In this document: piece after piece, positions 26,262-38,030 of the stretch
Layout of the letters: each line of letters starts with the position of its first letter
How positions within the stretch are numbered: the first letter of the stretch is position 1
Source: Anas platyrhynchos
Lineage: Eukaryota > Chordata > Aves > Anseriformes > Anatidae
DNA: 64,000 nt
Assembly: GCF_047663525.1 (NCBI RefSeq)
Contig: NC_092605.1
Location: 806,001-870,000 of the forward strand
Direction of reading: 5' to 3'
Notes under the pieces: generated by a model
What the model was told of the DNA's origin: nothing
Database searches by the model: none
The model's input: only the letters and a program-made list of their open reading frames with translations
Made by a program: the position numbers and the translations under genes

Positions 26262-26478
26262 GCTGCGCCCGGTTAGGGCCGGGCCGGGCCGGGCCGGGGG
26301 GGGTCCGCGCTGCCCGCTGCAGCCGAGCCGCGCTCCGGCTCCGGCAGCTCCCGCCGCCGGCCCGACAGACACTGAGCGGCGGCCGCCGCGGCACCGCAAC
26401 CCGTGCAAATCCCGGAGCGAGACGTCAGGGAGGCGGCGCCTCCCGGGCCCGGCTGCCCGTCAACGGCGGGGCCGGGGG

Positions 26479-26483
26479 ATTGG
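26479..26483 (-). promoter_or_regulatory. CCAAT box upstream of CBX4
   Basis: ATTGG on plus, CCAAT in the direction of CBX4, about 220 bp upstream of the start codon. Likely NF-Y target by position. Confidence 0.45.
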
Positions 26484-26596
26484 CGCAGCCCTGCCGGGGA
26501 GCGAGGCGGGGAGGGGGCGGGCGGGGGCCGGGCGGCCGCGGGGCGGTGGGGAGGGAGAGGGGGGGGCCGCGAACGGCCCGGCCCCCGCCCCACGCG

Positions 26597-26606
26597 TGAC
26601 TCAGCA
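26597..26606. promoter_or_regulatory. MARE / antioxidant response-like element
   Basis: TGACTCAGCA on plus (TGCTGAGTCA on minus) is an exact NF-E2/small-MAF recognition element and fits the ARE core TGACnnnGC. It overlaps the end of a CACGCGTG octamer (26591-26598), about 340 bp upstream of the CBX4 ATG. Regulation by NRF2 or BACH factors is inferred. Confidence 0.45.
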
Positions 26607-27830
26607 CGGCCCCCACGGGCCCCGCGGCCGGCGGGGGGCGGCAGAGCCCGCGGGGCAGGTGCGCGCCCCGCGCCGCCCGGGGGGGGCGGGCCGGGGCTCG
26701 GAGGGGGGGCACCGGAGGGGTCCGGGATAAGGGCACCCAACCCACCCGGCCGGTGGTCGGGGGTCTCCGCGTGGGGGACGAGCCCCCGGGGAGGCTCCGC
26801 GCCCCTCCACACCACGGGCTGCCCATGTGCCTGGGGGCGGCAGCACCCTCCCCTCCGTACCCCCCCGGCCCGGGCTCGGGGCTCGCCGCCTCGTCCCGGG
26901 GGTCCCGGCCCGCAGCGGGAGCCGGGGGCGAGGGAGCGGCCGCGGGGCCGGGGGGGGAGGACGATCCCACCCCACGCCGGGTGCTGCTGCTGCGAGGGTC
27001 CCTGCGGGGTGGGGGGCACATCCCGAGGGGGCCTCCGCGGATAGCCCGGGGCGGCTCCGCGCTGCCACCGCTGGCGTGAGCGGGTTGAGAAGAGCGCAGC
27101 GTGGCGTTGGGGGGGGGGGGCGTGGAACGGCACGCGTGGCCCCGCGTGTGTCCCGCCGCGCAGGGCAGCCCCGGCCCCCGCGTGTCGGTGCCGCGGCCCC
27201 TGCCTGGAGCGCTCCGTGCGCCGCGGGCGGCCTTCCCCGGGCAGGTGGAGCGCGGCGGCTCCGGGCCTTCCCCGCGCCACGGCACCGCGCGGGGCAGGAC
27301 ACGCGTGGGGCCCCTCCCTGGCGGCGCTGCCGGGGTGGGGGCCGCCGAGTGGAGCCGCCGGGCAGCCCCCGGCCCCGGCCCGGCGGGGCTCGGCCCCCGG
27401 TGCTAGGCAGCCCGGCGGCGCGGCCGACTACCGGGGCCGGGGTGGGCGGTGGCAGCGGCCCCCCAGGGCTGTGCCGGTGCTGCCCACGGTGCCCGCGGCG
27501 GCGGAGCGCGGCGCCCCCGGCAACTTTCCCCGGGGTGCGGGAGCGGAGGGGCCGAGCCCGAGCGGCGCCGGGGCCCGGAGCGGCTCCGCTGCCAAACGGC
27601 CGTAGCCGCGGCCGGAGCCTCCCCCGGGCCGGGAGCGCCCCGAGGAGGGTCCCCGTGCCCCCCGCCCGCAGCCCGGTGCCACCCTCTCCGTGCCCGCGGG
27701 CTCCCCGAGCCGCCGCCCCCCGGCGGGGCGGCCCCGGCGGCGGCAGCCGGCGGCTTTCGGGGGCCCTTCCCGGCCCGGAGGTGCGAGGGCACCGCGGAGG
27801 CTCCGCTGAATGTCACCGCGCCGGAGACCA

Positions 27831-28345
27831 TAACAAAGACGCAGCCGCCGAGATCGCAGAGCCGAGCCAATAAAAAGCAAACTGATATTACAATTTTGAT
27901 TTCCCTGGAGGGCCGAAGGGGCTTAATGTAAGAATTATTATCCATTGTGAACAGCAGCCGAAAGAAAGCACAGACAGGAAGATTTAAATTTTTTTTAACT
28001 TAGCGGTTTTCCTAAGAAACGTATATTCATTGAAATTTATGCCAGCGGAGTTTGTTAACCCTCCCCTTTGACATTTCAAGCTTCTCCTGTTGCCAGAGGA
28101 GACAAGCCGAGCACAAACCACTAATGCTTGCAATAAAACTAAATGCCCAGGGACGAGCGCGATTTGGTGCAATTCCGCTCCAATCTGGGTAAACGGCAAA
28201 ACGTGCTCCAGGCGCGCACCGGGCGGCCCCGGGCCGGGCGCGGCGGGGAAAGCTCGGCATCTCCCGGCACGCAGCCCGAAGGGAGATAAGGAGGGCAGGA
28301 GCTGGCTGGCTGCACGCACAGATGTGTGTATTTTTGTAAAGGTGT
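27831..28345. other. AT-rich element beside the CBX4 CpG island
   Basis: Non-coding AT-rich DNA starting exactly where the CpG island stops. It carries a CCAAT word (near 27867), TCF/LEF-like CCTTTGACAT (near 28065), ATCCATTGTG (near 27939) and a T-box-like AGGTGTGA near 28340. The density of motif-like words suggests a conserved enhancer, but conservation cannot be seen from one sequence. Confidence 0.3.
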
Positions 28346-28418
28346 GACCAGATATCCTTTGCATCCTTGTAGAACCTGCCTTGAGAGGAGTATGAGAAGC
28401 CGTTGACGAAATATATTG

Positions 28419-28561
28419 AAGAAAAGAAAAGAAAAGAAAAGAAAAGAAAAGAAAAGAAAAGAAAAGAAAAGAAAAGAAAAGAAAAGAAAAGAAAAGAAAA
28501 GAAAAGAAAAGAAAAGAAGAAAAGAAAAAGGAAAGGGAGAGGGAAAAGGAGAGGGAAAAGA
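28419..28561. repeat. (GAAAA)n pentanucleotide and polypurine tract
   Basis: About 19 tandem GAAAA units (28421-28517) followed by impure A/G sequence, giving about 143 nt of uninterrupted purine on plus; degenerate A-rich sequence continues to about 28622. Such mirror-like polypurine tracts can form triplex DNA and are hypervariable in length. Confidence 0.95.
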
Positions 28562-28625
28562 TAGAAAAGAGAGAAAATAAAAGAAAAAAAAAAAAAGAAA
28601 AGAGGAGAAAATAAAAAGAAAAATC

Positions 28626-31600
28626 AGAGTATCAAGGTGAAAGCAACACTGAAAACCATTATTAAAAGCATTTTAATCATTGCCTGGCTCGTGGCTCCTG
28701 CAGCTCAGCACCAGTCCCCGTCCTGTAGGTTTCTGCAGGATGTTCATCTGCTTTCTGTTACCGGGCTGATTGCACATGATTCACGGTAATGATTGTAATG
28801 GTGGTGATTTTCTATCTCTTACCTTGCTCAGATAGCAGTGGTTCATGAACTGATACATCTTTCCCTTTGTCAATTCGAAAGAGGACACCTTATTTGAACC
28901 ACATAAAATATCCTAAATAAAGAAAGCAGGAAACGTTTCTAACTGCTGCTTCTTCCTGGCTGGCCGGGGCACATCACAGGGATGAGAAAAGAAAAAGGGT
29001 TTCCAACCAGAAGAGATGAGAGCCAACTGCTGCCTGTGGAAGCCAGGGAGAACAGTTGTTAATACCAGGCATTTGTTTATTATTTGACTGCTTATAAGGC
29101 AGGTATGAGGTGCAGATGAACATTCGGTGGGTATTTTTTCCCTCTGCCACACACCTGTACAAGAATTCAGATTTCTCTTTACGGGCAGAGCATCGTCAGT
29201 GCACGCACTGCTCCTCCCTCAGCTCCTTCTTCCTCCTGACCCTGTTCCTTCGGGCAGCAGGACCCCAGCCCTGGGCGGGCGATGGGGGCTGGCAGCCGGG
29301 CACAGCCGTGCACACGCGTGTGCAGCGCACGTTGCTGCAAGGCCTGGTCCTGGGTGGGGAACTGCCTGGGTGCAGCTGTAAGACAAAACCTCTAACAGCC
29401 TGAGACAGATGGGCTTCCTGCAGGTGCTAGGAAGCATACCAAGGCAATTTCCCCTCAAATATTTGCTGGCCATGTTCCCTCCTCCTACCCAGAGCTGATG
29501 TCTGTCTCGGTTTATTCTTTCCATCATTATTTATAAACTTCTTACCCTGGAGACAGAGCCAGCTCTGTGGCAGTGCCTCACTTGGGGCTGAGTTCTGCCT
29601 CTCTAAAATGCAAGATGCTCCGTTTCCCCTCTCCTCTTATGCCAGTAGCTCCTGCAGGCCTGCTGTATGTTTGCTATTGAGCTGCACTGATTACACATGC
29701 CATCATTTCTGATGTTGCTCATTAGTCTATATCATTATTAGCAATTCAAACCAGCAATTCTTTTTTTCAGCTGTAATCCTCTAATTCCACCAAGAAGACT
29801 CCAAGGCTGCAGTTTGGGCTCTCAGCTTTCCCTCCCGCCTGCCCCAGAAGGGCCAGCGGCACCTCCCGCAGCCCAAACCAGCCAGGAGCATGCCGGGCTG
29901 AGCACTAAATAATAACAGAAAGTTAATTCATGGATAGTTCCAGCATTTCCTTCAAGGCCATGCTCGTAGGCGGCCAGGCACGGACTTTGCAACTCTCTTG
30001 CATAACGGTGTCCTTGGAGGGGGGGGGAGGGCACTGGCCCCATTCATTCCTACCTGGCTGCCCGCAGCCTTGGCCAGCTGGGCTCGTGGCTGCGCCCTTC
30101 TGCTTTTGTCAGGCCTGGCTTACATGTGAAGTTGTGGCCACTCTGAAAACCGGCTCATAATATAGCCCTTGCTGAGGTCAACACCGCGCTGGAGAAAGAC
30201 AAGAAAAGGATGAGTAGGTAGGCTAGGGAAAAAAAAAAAGAAAAAACCCACCCACCCAACAATCAATAGGATGCCATGAGGTAAGATGCACACAATGAAA
30301 CCCTGTTCCAGGTTGCCAAGGCAAATCTGTCAATAGAGTATTGAACAAGCAAATCTGACTTGCAATTATTGTCTCCTTCTAAATACAAGCTGCCCCTTTG
30401 CCTCGCAGTTCAAACCCAGTGCTAGTGCTGAGCAGCTCAGCTATTGCTGGCCGGGGTTGTTTCAAAACAGTGAGGGAAGAGTCAGCTCAGCTGGAACTGG
30501 GGCTGGAATTTATTCCAACGTGAGCTCTGAAAACCCCAGGAGCATCCCCACCACCTTTGCTCCTGTAGCTGACGTGCTGCATGCTCTGCTCCCAGAGTAA
30601 CAGGCTTTCTGAGGCAGCCAAGACCCCTTTGCAACAAATTTAGCTCTTCAAGGCTTTTAGCAAAATGTACAGGGCCATGGGACATGCAGGAGTGTTTTCA
30701 GACGCTGCTTCAGGAAGAAAATCAATGCACAGAGCACCCAGCGGCTTAAAACCAGGCACAGTGGTGGGGGCTGTCGCAGGAGCCCTCAGTGCCCACACAG
30801 AGGCAGCAGCAGTGGGAAAATTGGGGGGCAAAACCTCCGTGAAGTGGGGCACCACGTGGAAACCCAACTGGCTTCACCAGCACGGCACTGTGGCTCCTTC
30901 TGGCGCACACGGGGCTGTGTCAGGGGAGATCTTTTTTTTTCTTGAGCTGCTTCCAGCACGGACCAGGAGGGGGGCTGCGCGCAGGACCCCTGAGAATGAG
31001 ATGTGGCCAAGTGCTCAGTGCACGTTCATGGCCATTTCACAAAGCACCCTGGAGCCTGATTTCACGGGGCTGCTGGAGGGGCTGGACGCAGCACACACGT
31101 GGCACCGTTGGCAGAAGTGGTTGTGGTGGGCACACAGTTGGGGGCATGGTGGGGCCCCCCCACCCATCCACACCCCCTGGGAAAGGCAGCGCCGAGCAGC
31201 AGGGTCCGGGGAGGATCCATCCCTGGGGATGGCAATAAGCGCCCTTCCCCAGAGCCTCACGGATGGGTGCTGGCAAGGGAGGCTCTGAGCCCATCTGCCC
31301 TTAATCCTCTTAGAGCCAGGGAAGTCGGGAGGAATGCAGAGGAAACAGGCGCTGTGGCCCCGCTGTCTCTGGTTGTGCCCCTCCTGCCCCTGCGTGGGGC
31401 TCAGCACCGACCTGGCCGAATGGATCCCACCCGCCCTGCATCCCCCAGCCCGCTCTGCAACACCTGGGACACCGGGCCCGGGGTGTGCCAGCACCAGAGC
31501 AGTGCTCCCACCCCCGAGGGATCCCCATGCAGAGGAGGGGCTGCAGGTCTGGGGCAGGGGGAGATGGAAATCTCCCCTGGTGCAGCGCGGGCGGCCTCAT

Positions 31601-34600
31601 CCTGCACCTTCTCCGTGGTTCCTCTCAGCTCCTCGAGCAGTCCTGGAGAGGGCTGAGCTCTCCTCTGCCTCTTATCGCTTAAGCTGATGCTGTTCTTGGC
31701 AGCTGAGTATAATTATGAGATTTTCTCCGTCAGAAATGTGTCTGCGCATGTGTCTCCCGCCGAGGCTGCAATCCGCTGGTGGCAGCAGCGAGGAGCTGCT
31801 CAGCTGCCCAGCGAGTTCTGGAAGGGCTGGGGTGTTTTGTGCGAGCTTTTCCAGTCATCTCCATCCACTGGAATCACAGAAAACTTCAATCAGACGATAA
31901 ACAGCACCAACACGCTGCAAGCCACAGAGAGCTCAACTTTCTGAGCCACTCCATAAAATCAGACAAGGAGCTGCTGGAGGCAGATTTAATTTTGGACAGA
32001 AAGCCCCAAGGAAAACACCCTGAGCAAGGATTCCCCCGCACCAAGAGGCAGGCGGGGAGCACCAGAGTCCCATCCACGAGCCAGGAGCTGTGCTGAGAGG
32101 CTGCAGCTCGTTTCGTAGCGGAGGGCAAGGACAAACCCCTCCGGGCAGAGCCTTCCACCAGCACCGCAAGGAGAAGCCCGGCCTCCCATCACGCTTCTTA
32201 ATGAACAAAACCACCAAACGACTTCTAATAGCGGGTCAAAGCACATACCTCCGGGGTCCTGTCCTTTTCTAGGAAGGCGGGCTGAGATTTCCATCTAGCA
32301 CAAACAAAATCCTGACCTTGCGAAGCCATCGCCGGGCCCAGTGGTTGCCCCGTGTGGTCTGATGGCAGGATAAGGGCAGGCGATGCAGCTGTGCTGGTGG
32401 ACAGCAAACCACAGCTCCCAGAGCTTCTCAGATGGCTCCAGCTCCACGTGGGAGCCGGGGAGGCAGCTTCCTGGGAAGGATCTGGATTCTGAAAAACACA
32501 AGCATCATTTTGACATTCTGGTAACTGGACTCAAAGAAGATTGGACGACCTCTACCCAGAGTTTCTTTTAAAAGCATCATCTTTCTGAGAGCATTAAACA
32601 CAGGGAAAACCAGCCCCGAACCCATCCTGGGTGAACAAACCACCACCTAAACCTCAGCAATTATGGGTGCTGCTGGAATCGCCGTCTGCAGCAGGAGCTG
32701 ACTCCTCCGCTCACGTGGCTGCAGAGCAGGCTCGGGCTGCCCGTGCTGGCAGGATCTGGCAGGATCGGCAGCCCCAGACCCGCACCCAATGCTCTTGGTG
32801 CTGCTGCCCCTCAGTGCTCCCCGGGGAGGGGCAGCCCGGCCACTTCAGCTCCCAATACAGCAAACCCTCCTGCGAGGGATCAGCCTCCATGCAGCCTCCC
32901 AGGCTGAGGAGGAGGCCGAGTTGCTCACCCCAAGCTGCTCACGGGCAGATATTGATGAAATTTTGCCATTGTGCCTGTACCCCAGCGCTGCCACGAGCCA
33001 CCTGATGGCAGTGGGATGGGTTGGATACAGGGGAGTGTGAGTCTTCATGAGCCACAGGTGCAGGCCAGGGTCCCATCAGCAGCGTCTCCTCTTGCAGTGT
33101 GGGGCTGCTGAGTGCTGGCTGGGGTGCAGGCAAAGCCCTTGAGGTCACAGCAGCATTCCCAGCCCTTGCCCAGTGCTGTGGAGCTGAGCCCTGCCCTGTT
33201 CACTCCCATCCCACCCCTGTTTAATGGCACCAGGGTGCTGTGGCCCTGGGGACCCTGGGGCGCTGGGTGCTGTGACAGGGACCCTGTTGGTGCCTCTGGG
33301 GCCAGGGGCTTGGGGCGGTGGCACCGTGGAGCAGCCGTCATGCAGCGCTGTGGCCATGCAGCGTGGGGGCTTGGGTTGGTGCTTAGCCAGCAGCAGCATC
33401 CTTGCTCCTGCAGGGGTGGGCGCGTGGCCACAGCACGGTGAGCAGCCACAGTGCGACCGGGTGCTGCTGCGTGGGCGCAAGGGGCTGCACCCCCCGGGCT
33501 TCTTCCCTTTGCCAAAACCATCACCAGGATCCAGCAGCCACTGAACGCAGCCCTTGGCAGAGAGGTCTGGGTTTCAGAATGGCGCGGCTGTTTCACACCA
33601 TCTGGCCGTGGCCGGGCCCCGCCGCACGCCTGAGCAGCGGAGCTGGGCCGTGCACGCTGCTGCTGCGTGCAGGCAGCGGGAGGAAGCGAGCGTGCAGCTC
33701 TGTGGTCAGGCAGTTTCCATCCTCCCTGCACCTGAGCTGCAGCAGCTCCCCGGCAGCCTTCCCTCCGGCCGCCTTCCTTCCGCCCGCCCCGCTCTGCTCC
33801 GCGCAGCATCGCCCCTGCAAGTTTAGCCGGAGCCTGCCCGTGGCTGATTGCAACGCGATTTCACCAGCCCGGCCACTGCCCTGACACTTTATCCCTTCAG
33901 CGGATTACACCAAGTATTTATGTTTTCAAAGGTTTCGGAAAGATTTACTGGGCATGCTGTCCGCCCTCCGTGCATTACACTGGCAGCAGAGCTCTCTTCC
34001 ATAAAGCTGCTTAGTCCAACGGAGTCGAGCTGCATTAAACCCTTTGGAAAGCGCGCAGGTTTGCATGGGGGTGGGAGACTGCTTGTGCTTTTAGGGCAGA
34101 ACCCAGGGACTGGGGGCTTCTGCACCCCACCATGCCTGCAGCTGGACGTGCACGCTTCACCTGCTTGCTTCTTCCAAAGCGCAGGGCTTGCCTGGTGCTT
34201 CAGCACCCACACCCAGCGCAGGGCACTGCCGCGGCAAAAAGCTCAGCCCTGGGCCTGGATGGGATTTTCACAGTGTAAAAACTCCTTGCATGACAAGGTT
34301 AATAATCCCCGAGTCCTCTGTGTGCCTTAAATAGGGCAAGGCGCCCGTGCGCGGCTCCCACCCTGCTGCAGCAGCCGTGCCGTGCATGGGGCCGGGTGAG
34401 CAGCACCAGTAGCACACTGGGCTCCAACTGGTTTGACTGGCTCCTCCGGCCTCGGCCCTGCTGGCAATGCCTGTGTTTGGTTGTGTAAAGCCGAGTGTTT
34501 GCTGACAGACCCAAACTGGACTCCTGGGGATCCTGCACTGCGCTCCCCTGGCAGAACAGTCCCGTCCCCGTGCCTGGGGTGACGCTGACCTGGGCTCCGG

Positions 34601-37240
34601 GTGGTGGCTCTGCCTCGTCCCCTGGTGCCCAGCGGTCGGGTGAAGGTGCTGCGGGAACAAACTGCAGCTCACACACGAGATGGCAAAGCAGCACGCTGAG
34701 AACAGGGCGCTGCCTTGCAGAGAAGCCTGAGAAACCCCCACAGCGGGGACCTCGCTGGTAGGGGAACCTCGCAGCTGAGCCCTCCCCTTTTGCTTATTCC
34801 ATGGGATATTTTGATGGGGACAAGGTCTCCTCGCCAGAGGGATGGCAGCTCCACGGGGAGGTGGGTCCCTCTGTGCGTGGTGTCACCGTGTGAGATGCTG
34901 GGATGGCACAAGTGCCATCTCGCAGATTGGGAACAGTTTTCATCAAAGCACGAGCAGCACCAGGATGGAGGACGGGAGCCCAGCAGGAGCTGCTGGGAGC
35001 ATCCAGGCAGCAGCAGCAGTGCTGAGAGGTGCCCAGCCCCAGCCACCCTGCGCTGCTGAGGGTCACCCCTTGGCACAAGGGCAGCAAGGAGGAGCAAAGG
35101 GGGACCTCCGTGTAGCCCAAGGGAGCGGTGAAAGCAGGAAGGGGCAGAGCTGCCTTTCCTCAAAAGGAGGGACATGTCCTTGTGCTGGGCTGCGTGGTGC
35201 CACGGCCAGGCTGGGGGCTGCTCCAGGGAAAGCTGCAGACCTGCTCCCTTCTCACTTCTCCTTCTCTCGGGTGAGTGCCTATGCCCTGGGCAGCTATTTT
35301 TAGGCTGCTGCTCGCTGTCTGTTTTCCCCTGGGGATGCTGAGCAGGTTCTGGGAACTCCAGCTGTCTCTCGGGCAGTGTGAGAGATGCTTCGCTTCCTGG
35401 GCTCTGCCCGCGCTCCTGCAGCTGCCCGGGCATGGCCCGGTGCCTCGCCAGCGCTCCCAGGATGTGCAGCACGGCTGAACTTCACCCCAAAGTCATTTCC
35501 CACTGGGGTGGGTGAATGGGGGACGGGGATGCTGCTGGGGCCAGCTCTCAGTGCTGCGTGCGCACTGGCTGCCATGGGGCAGCACCTGAATGCCCCCCAT
35601 GGTGCCCAGGGAGCCCCAGGGACCCAAAGGGGACATCGCATCACTTCTGTGTCACCTGTGACCCCACGGCTCCAGCACTGGCCCCAAGCCTGAGCTGAGC
35701 AGCATTTAGGTTACCGACGGGTCTTCACACGGGAACTTCATGCAGTGGGGAGCTCCACCCAGGCCAGTGAAAGAGGTCGAGAGTTGTTGTCGAAAACAAG
35801 CTTTGTTTGTAGGCACAGCTGGGACCAGCTCCACTTCCAGCTGTTGGGGCTGGTTGGGTTTCCCTGTTGGATTAAGGAGCTCGCCCTGCGGTGTGCAGAC
35901 ACTTTTGGGGCCACTGGCCCTTCTCCTGCTCCTGGGCTGGCTGAGATCAGCCCCGGTGCAGGATGCTCCGGGGGCTACAGGAGCCTCCCCAAGCTCTTGG
36001 TCTGAGCCCAAAGCAGAAGGGCATTTTAGATGTTTCTCCAAAGTTTTGCTGTTCCTGTTGATCTTTCCAGACTTCGGAAGCCCCGTTCTAAAACGTAACT
36101 GGAATCACGGTGCCGGGAAGCCTGGGATCATCTCGCAGGGCACTGACAAACCCTGCACTGTTCCACGGGGCTGCGCTGACCTGGCTGCAGAAGGAAAAGG
36201 ATGGGAAAACTCATCACAGCCCTCTGCTGAGGTGACACATCCCTGAACCGCAGCCGTGTTCACGTGCCTTCCCCACACACCCCGTTTCCTACCTGTGCCA
36301 CGCTCCCTTTGTGTTTTACATCTGGCCCTGCCCTGGCCCCAGCCCCAGAGCTGGCCGGGCGCTGGGCGCTGTCCCGGTGCAGCCGCCCTGTTTGGGCGAG
36401 TGCTTCTGCAGAAGGAGCCAAAGCAAAGCAGCTCTGCCACTTTGGACAGAAAAGAGCCTCAGGGACACGTGTAAGAGCCCAGAGGACACACGGGCGTGTC
36501 AGCCCTAGGAAGGTTTGCTGCTACAGCCCCTCGGCCTGGGGGCTCCAGGACAGGATGCCGACACGCAGGATCCGCCAGGCAGCCGGGGACCGCGGGCGAC
36601 TGCAACACTGATTCATGGAGGTCTGTCATTAAAAACACAGCCCCTGTCCTAGTCCCCAAGGATTTACTGCCCTCAGCCAGGAAATACAGCCTCCTCGCCT
36701 TGCTCACACTTGAGAACCCACACGCAGACCTGGCCCAGCTCTGCCCCTCGTGGCACCAGCCCCCAGCCCTGCTCCCGCTCCCCTTTCTGCCCCGACGTCC
36801 CCGCTGAACCCCGCTGCCTGCACCCATGGGGCACCAAGTCCTGGTGGCGGGGACGTGGGACAGCCTCACGCGGTGACAGGCAGCAGCCCTGCTCCCGGGG
36901 GTGACACTTTGGGGCCGGCAGAGGCCGTTTCGTTTCTGACACACGCCCGTGGTGCTCGCGGGGGCACACCCTTTCCTCCGGACGGGCGTCCCCAGAGCCC
37001 AGCCGCAGGTCCCCCAAGCCCTGCCCGGGTGCCAGGTGGCAGCAGGGTCCCCGTGGCTGGTGGCGGTGCCAGCTGTCCCCTCCCCAGGGCCAAGTGGGGA
37101 GCTGGGCTGTGGTTACCCAGCACCCTGCCCCAGCCCCAGCTCGAGCAGCACCGCGGCCGTGCCTCTGCCCCGCTGCGGTGCAAGCCGTGCCCAGGCACTG
37201 TAAGGATGATGGGGCCCTGCAGCCTGGGGGGGGACAGGGT
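28626..37240. other. CBX4-TBC1D16 intergenic DNA, left part
   Basis: No gene is recognised. Composition is mixed; several moderately GC-rich patches give reading frames of 100-250 codons on both strands without family resemblance, conserved start context or splice structure. A perfect MEF2-type site is listed separately. No LINE, SINE or LTR could be recognised. Confidence 0.6.
35294..35303. promoter_or_regulatory. MEF2-type site
   Basis: CTATTTTTAG fits the MEF2 consensus YTA(A/T)4TAR exactly. It is isolated in intergenic DNA about 2.6 kb from the CArG pair at 37858-37895. One 10-bp match can arise by chance. Confidence 0.3.
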
Positions 37241-37244
37241 GTGT

Positions 37245-37730
37245 GCAAAGTGACACTGTGAGATGGGACATGGGGACAGGGTGGGGCAAAAGGCAGAGCT
37301 GCAGAGGAAAGGATGGGGGCTGGATGGGGAAGGGACGGGGGCTGTGTGGGACAGGGATGGGGTCTGGATGGGGAAAGGATGGGGGCTGGATGGGGAAGGG
37401 ACGGGGGCTGTGTGGGACAGGGATGGGGTCTGGATGGGGAAAGGATGGGGGTTGGAGAGGGAAGGGATGGGGCTGCGTGGGGCAGGGATAGGGACTGAAT
37501 GGGGAAAGGATGGGGGCTGCATGGGGGCTGCATGGGGCAGGGATGGGGGCTACGTGGGGAAGGGATAGGGACTGGATGGGGCAGGGATGGGGGCTGCATG
37601 GGGACAGGAAGGGGGCTGTGTGGGGAAGGGATGGGGTTTGGATAGGGAAGGGATGGGGGCTGCGTGGGGGCTGTGTGGGGCAGGGATGGGGGCTGGATGG
37701 ATAAGGGATGGGGGCTGCGAGGGGCCGAGG
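37245..37730. repeat. GGATGGGG-rich minisatellite
   Basis: Tandem G-rich DNA built from words such as GGATGGGGGCTG, GGACAGGGATGGGG and TGGATGGGGAAAGG. The basic units are about 20-30 bp, with a clear higher-order duplication of about 65 bp (37309-37373 repeated at 37374-37438). The plus strand is stop-poor and yields repeated Gly-Trp-rich frames; the minus strand yields Pro-rich ones. These are repeat translations, not genes. The G-rich strand has many runs of three or more G, so quadruplex formation is plausible. Confidence 0.93.
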
Positions 37731-38030
37731 GTCGGGCGTGCAGAGCTGCAGGGTGCTCGGGGGGGGCCCCCAGGTGCGGACCCTCGGCGGCTCAGCCCCG
37801 TCCCCAGGCTGGGGGGGGGGGGCTCGGGGCGGCTCCCGGCCCCGCCGTTCCCGCAGCCCATTTTTGGGCCGCGGCTGCAGCAGGGCCATAAAAGGCGGCG
37901 TGGGGAGGGCGCTGGCGTCGGGCCGAGGACCGGGCTCGGGGCGCTCCCCCCGGGGCTGGGGCCCCCCAGCGGGGGATGCTCGGGGCCCCGGCCGAGCCCT
38001 GCCCAAACTCCGCCGTCCCTGGAAAGGGCC
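37730..38030 (+). promoter_or_regulatory. small GC island with CArG pair, candidate orphan promoter
   Basis: A GC- and CpG-rich patch next to the minisatellite. It contains two perfect CArG boxes, CCATTTTTGG (37858-37867) and CCATAAAAGG (37886-37895); the starts are 28 bp apart. The second can also be read as a TATA-like CATAAAAG on plus. GC boxes flank both sides. The layout resembles striated or smooth muscle promoters. If active, a plus-strand transcript would begin near 37920. No recognisable exon follows. Confidence 0.45.
37858..37895. promoter_or_regulatory. second pair of perfect CArG boxes
   Basis: CCATTTTTGG and CCATAAAAGG both fit CC(A/T)6GG. Between them lies GCGGCTGCAGCAGG. Two perfect SRF sites within 40 bp of GC-rich DNA are unlikely by chance. 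Confidence 0.55.

Larger units (their letters stand above)
26262..26620 (-). promoter_or_regulatory. CBX4: CBX4 5' UTR and proximal promoter
   Basis: GC-rich, TATA-less DNA upstream of the CBX4 ATG. It has a half CRE (GACGTCA, near 26421), a CCAAT box in the direction of CBX4 (26483-26479) and, further upstream, an AP-1/MARE-like element (26597-26606). CRE-type and CCAAT elements recur at roughly similar positions in the CBX8 promoter, as expected of duplicated genes. Confidence 0.55.

Noticed and set aside
28700..28725. RE1/NRSF-like half site (CTCAGCACCAGTCCCC)
   Set aside because: Only the left half matches; the right half GGACAGCGCC is absent at the required spacing.
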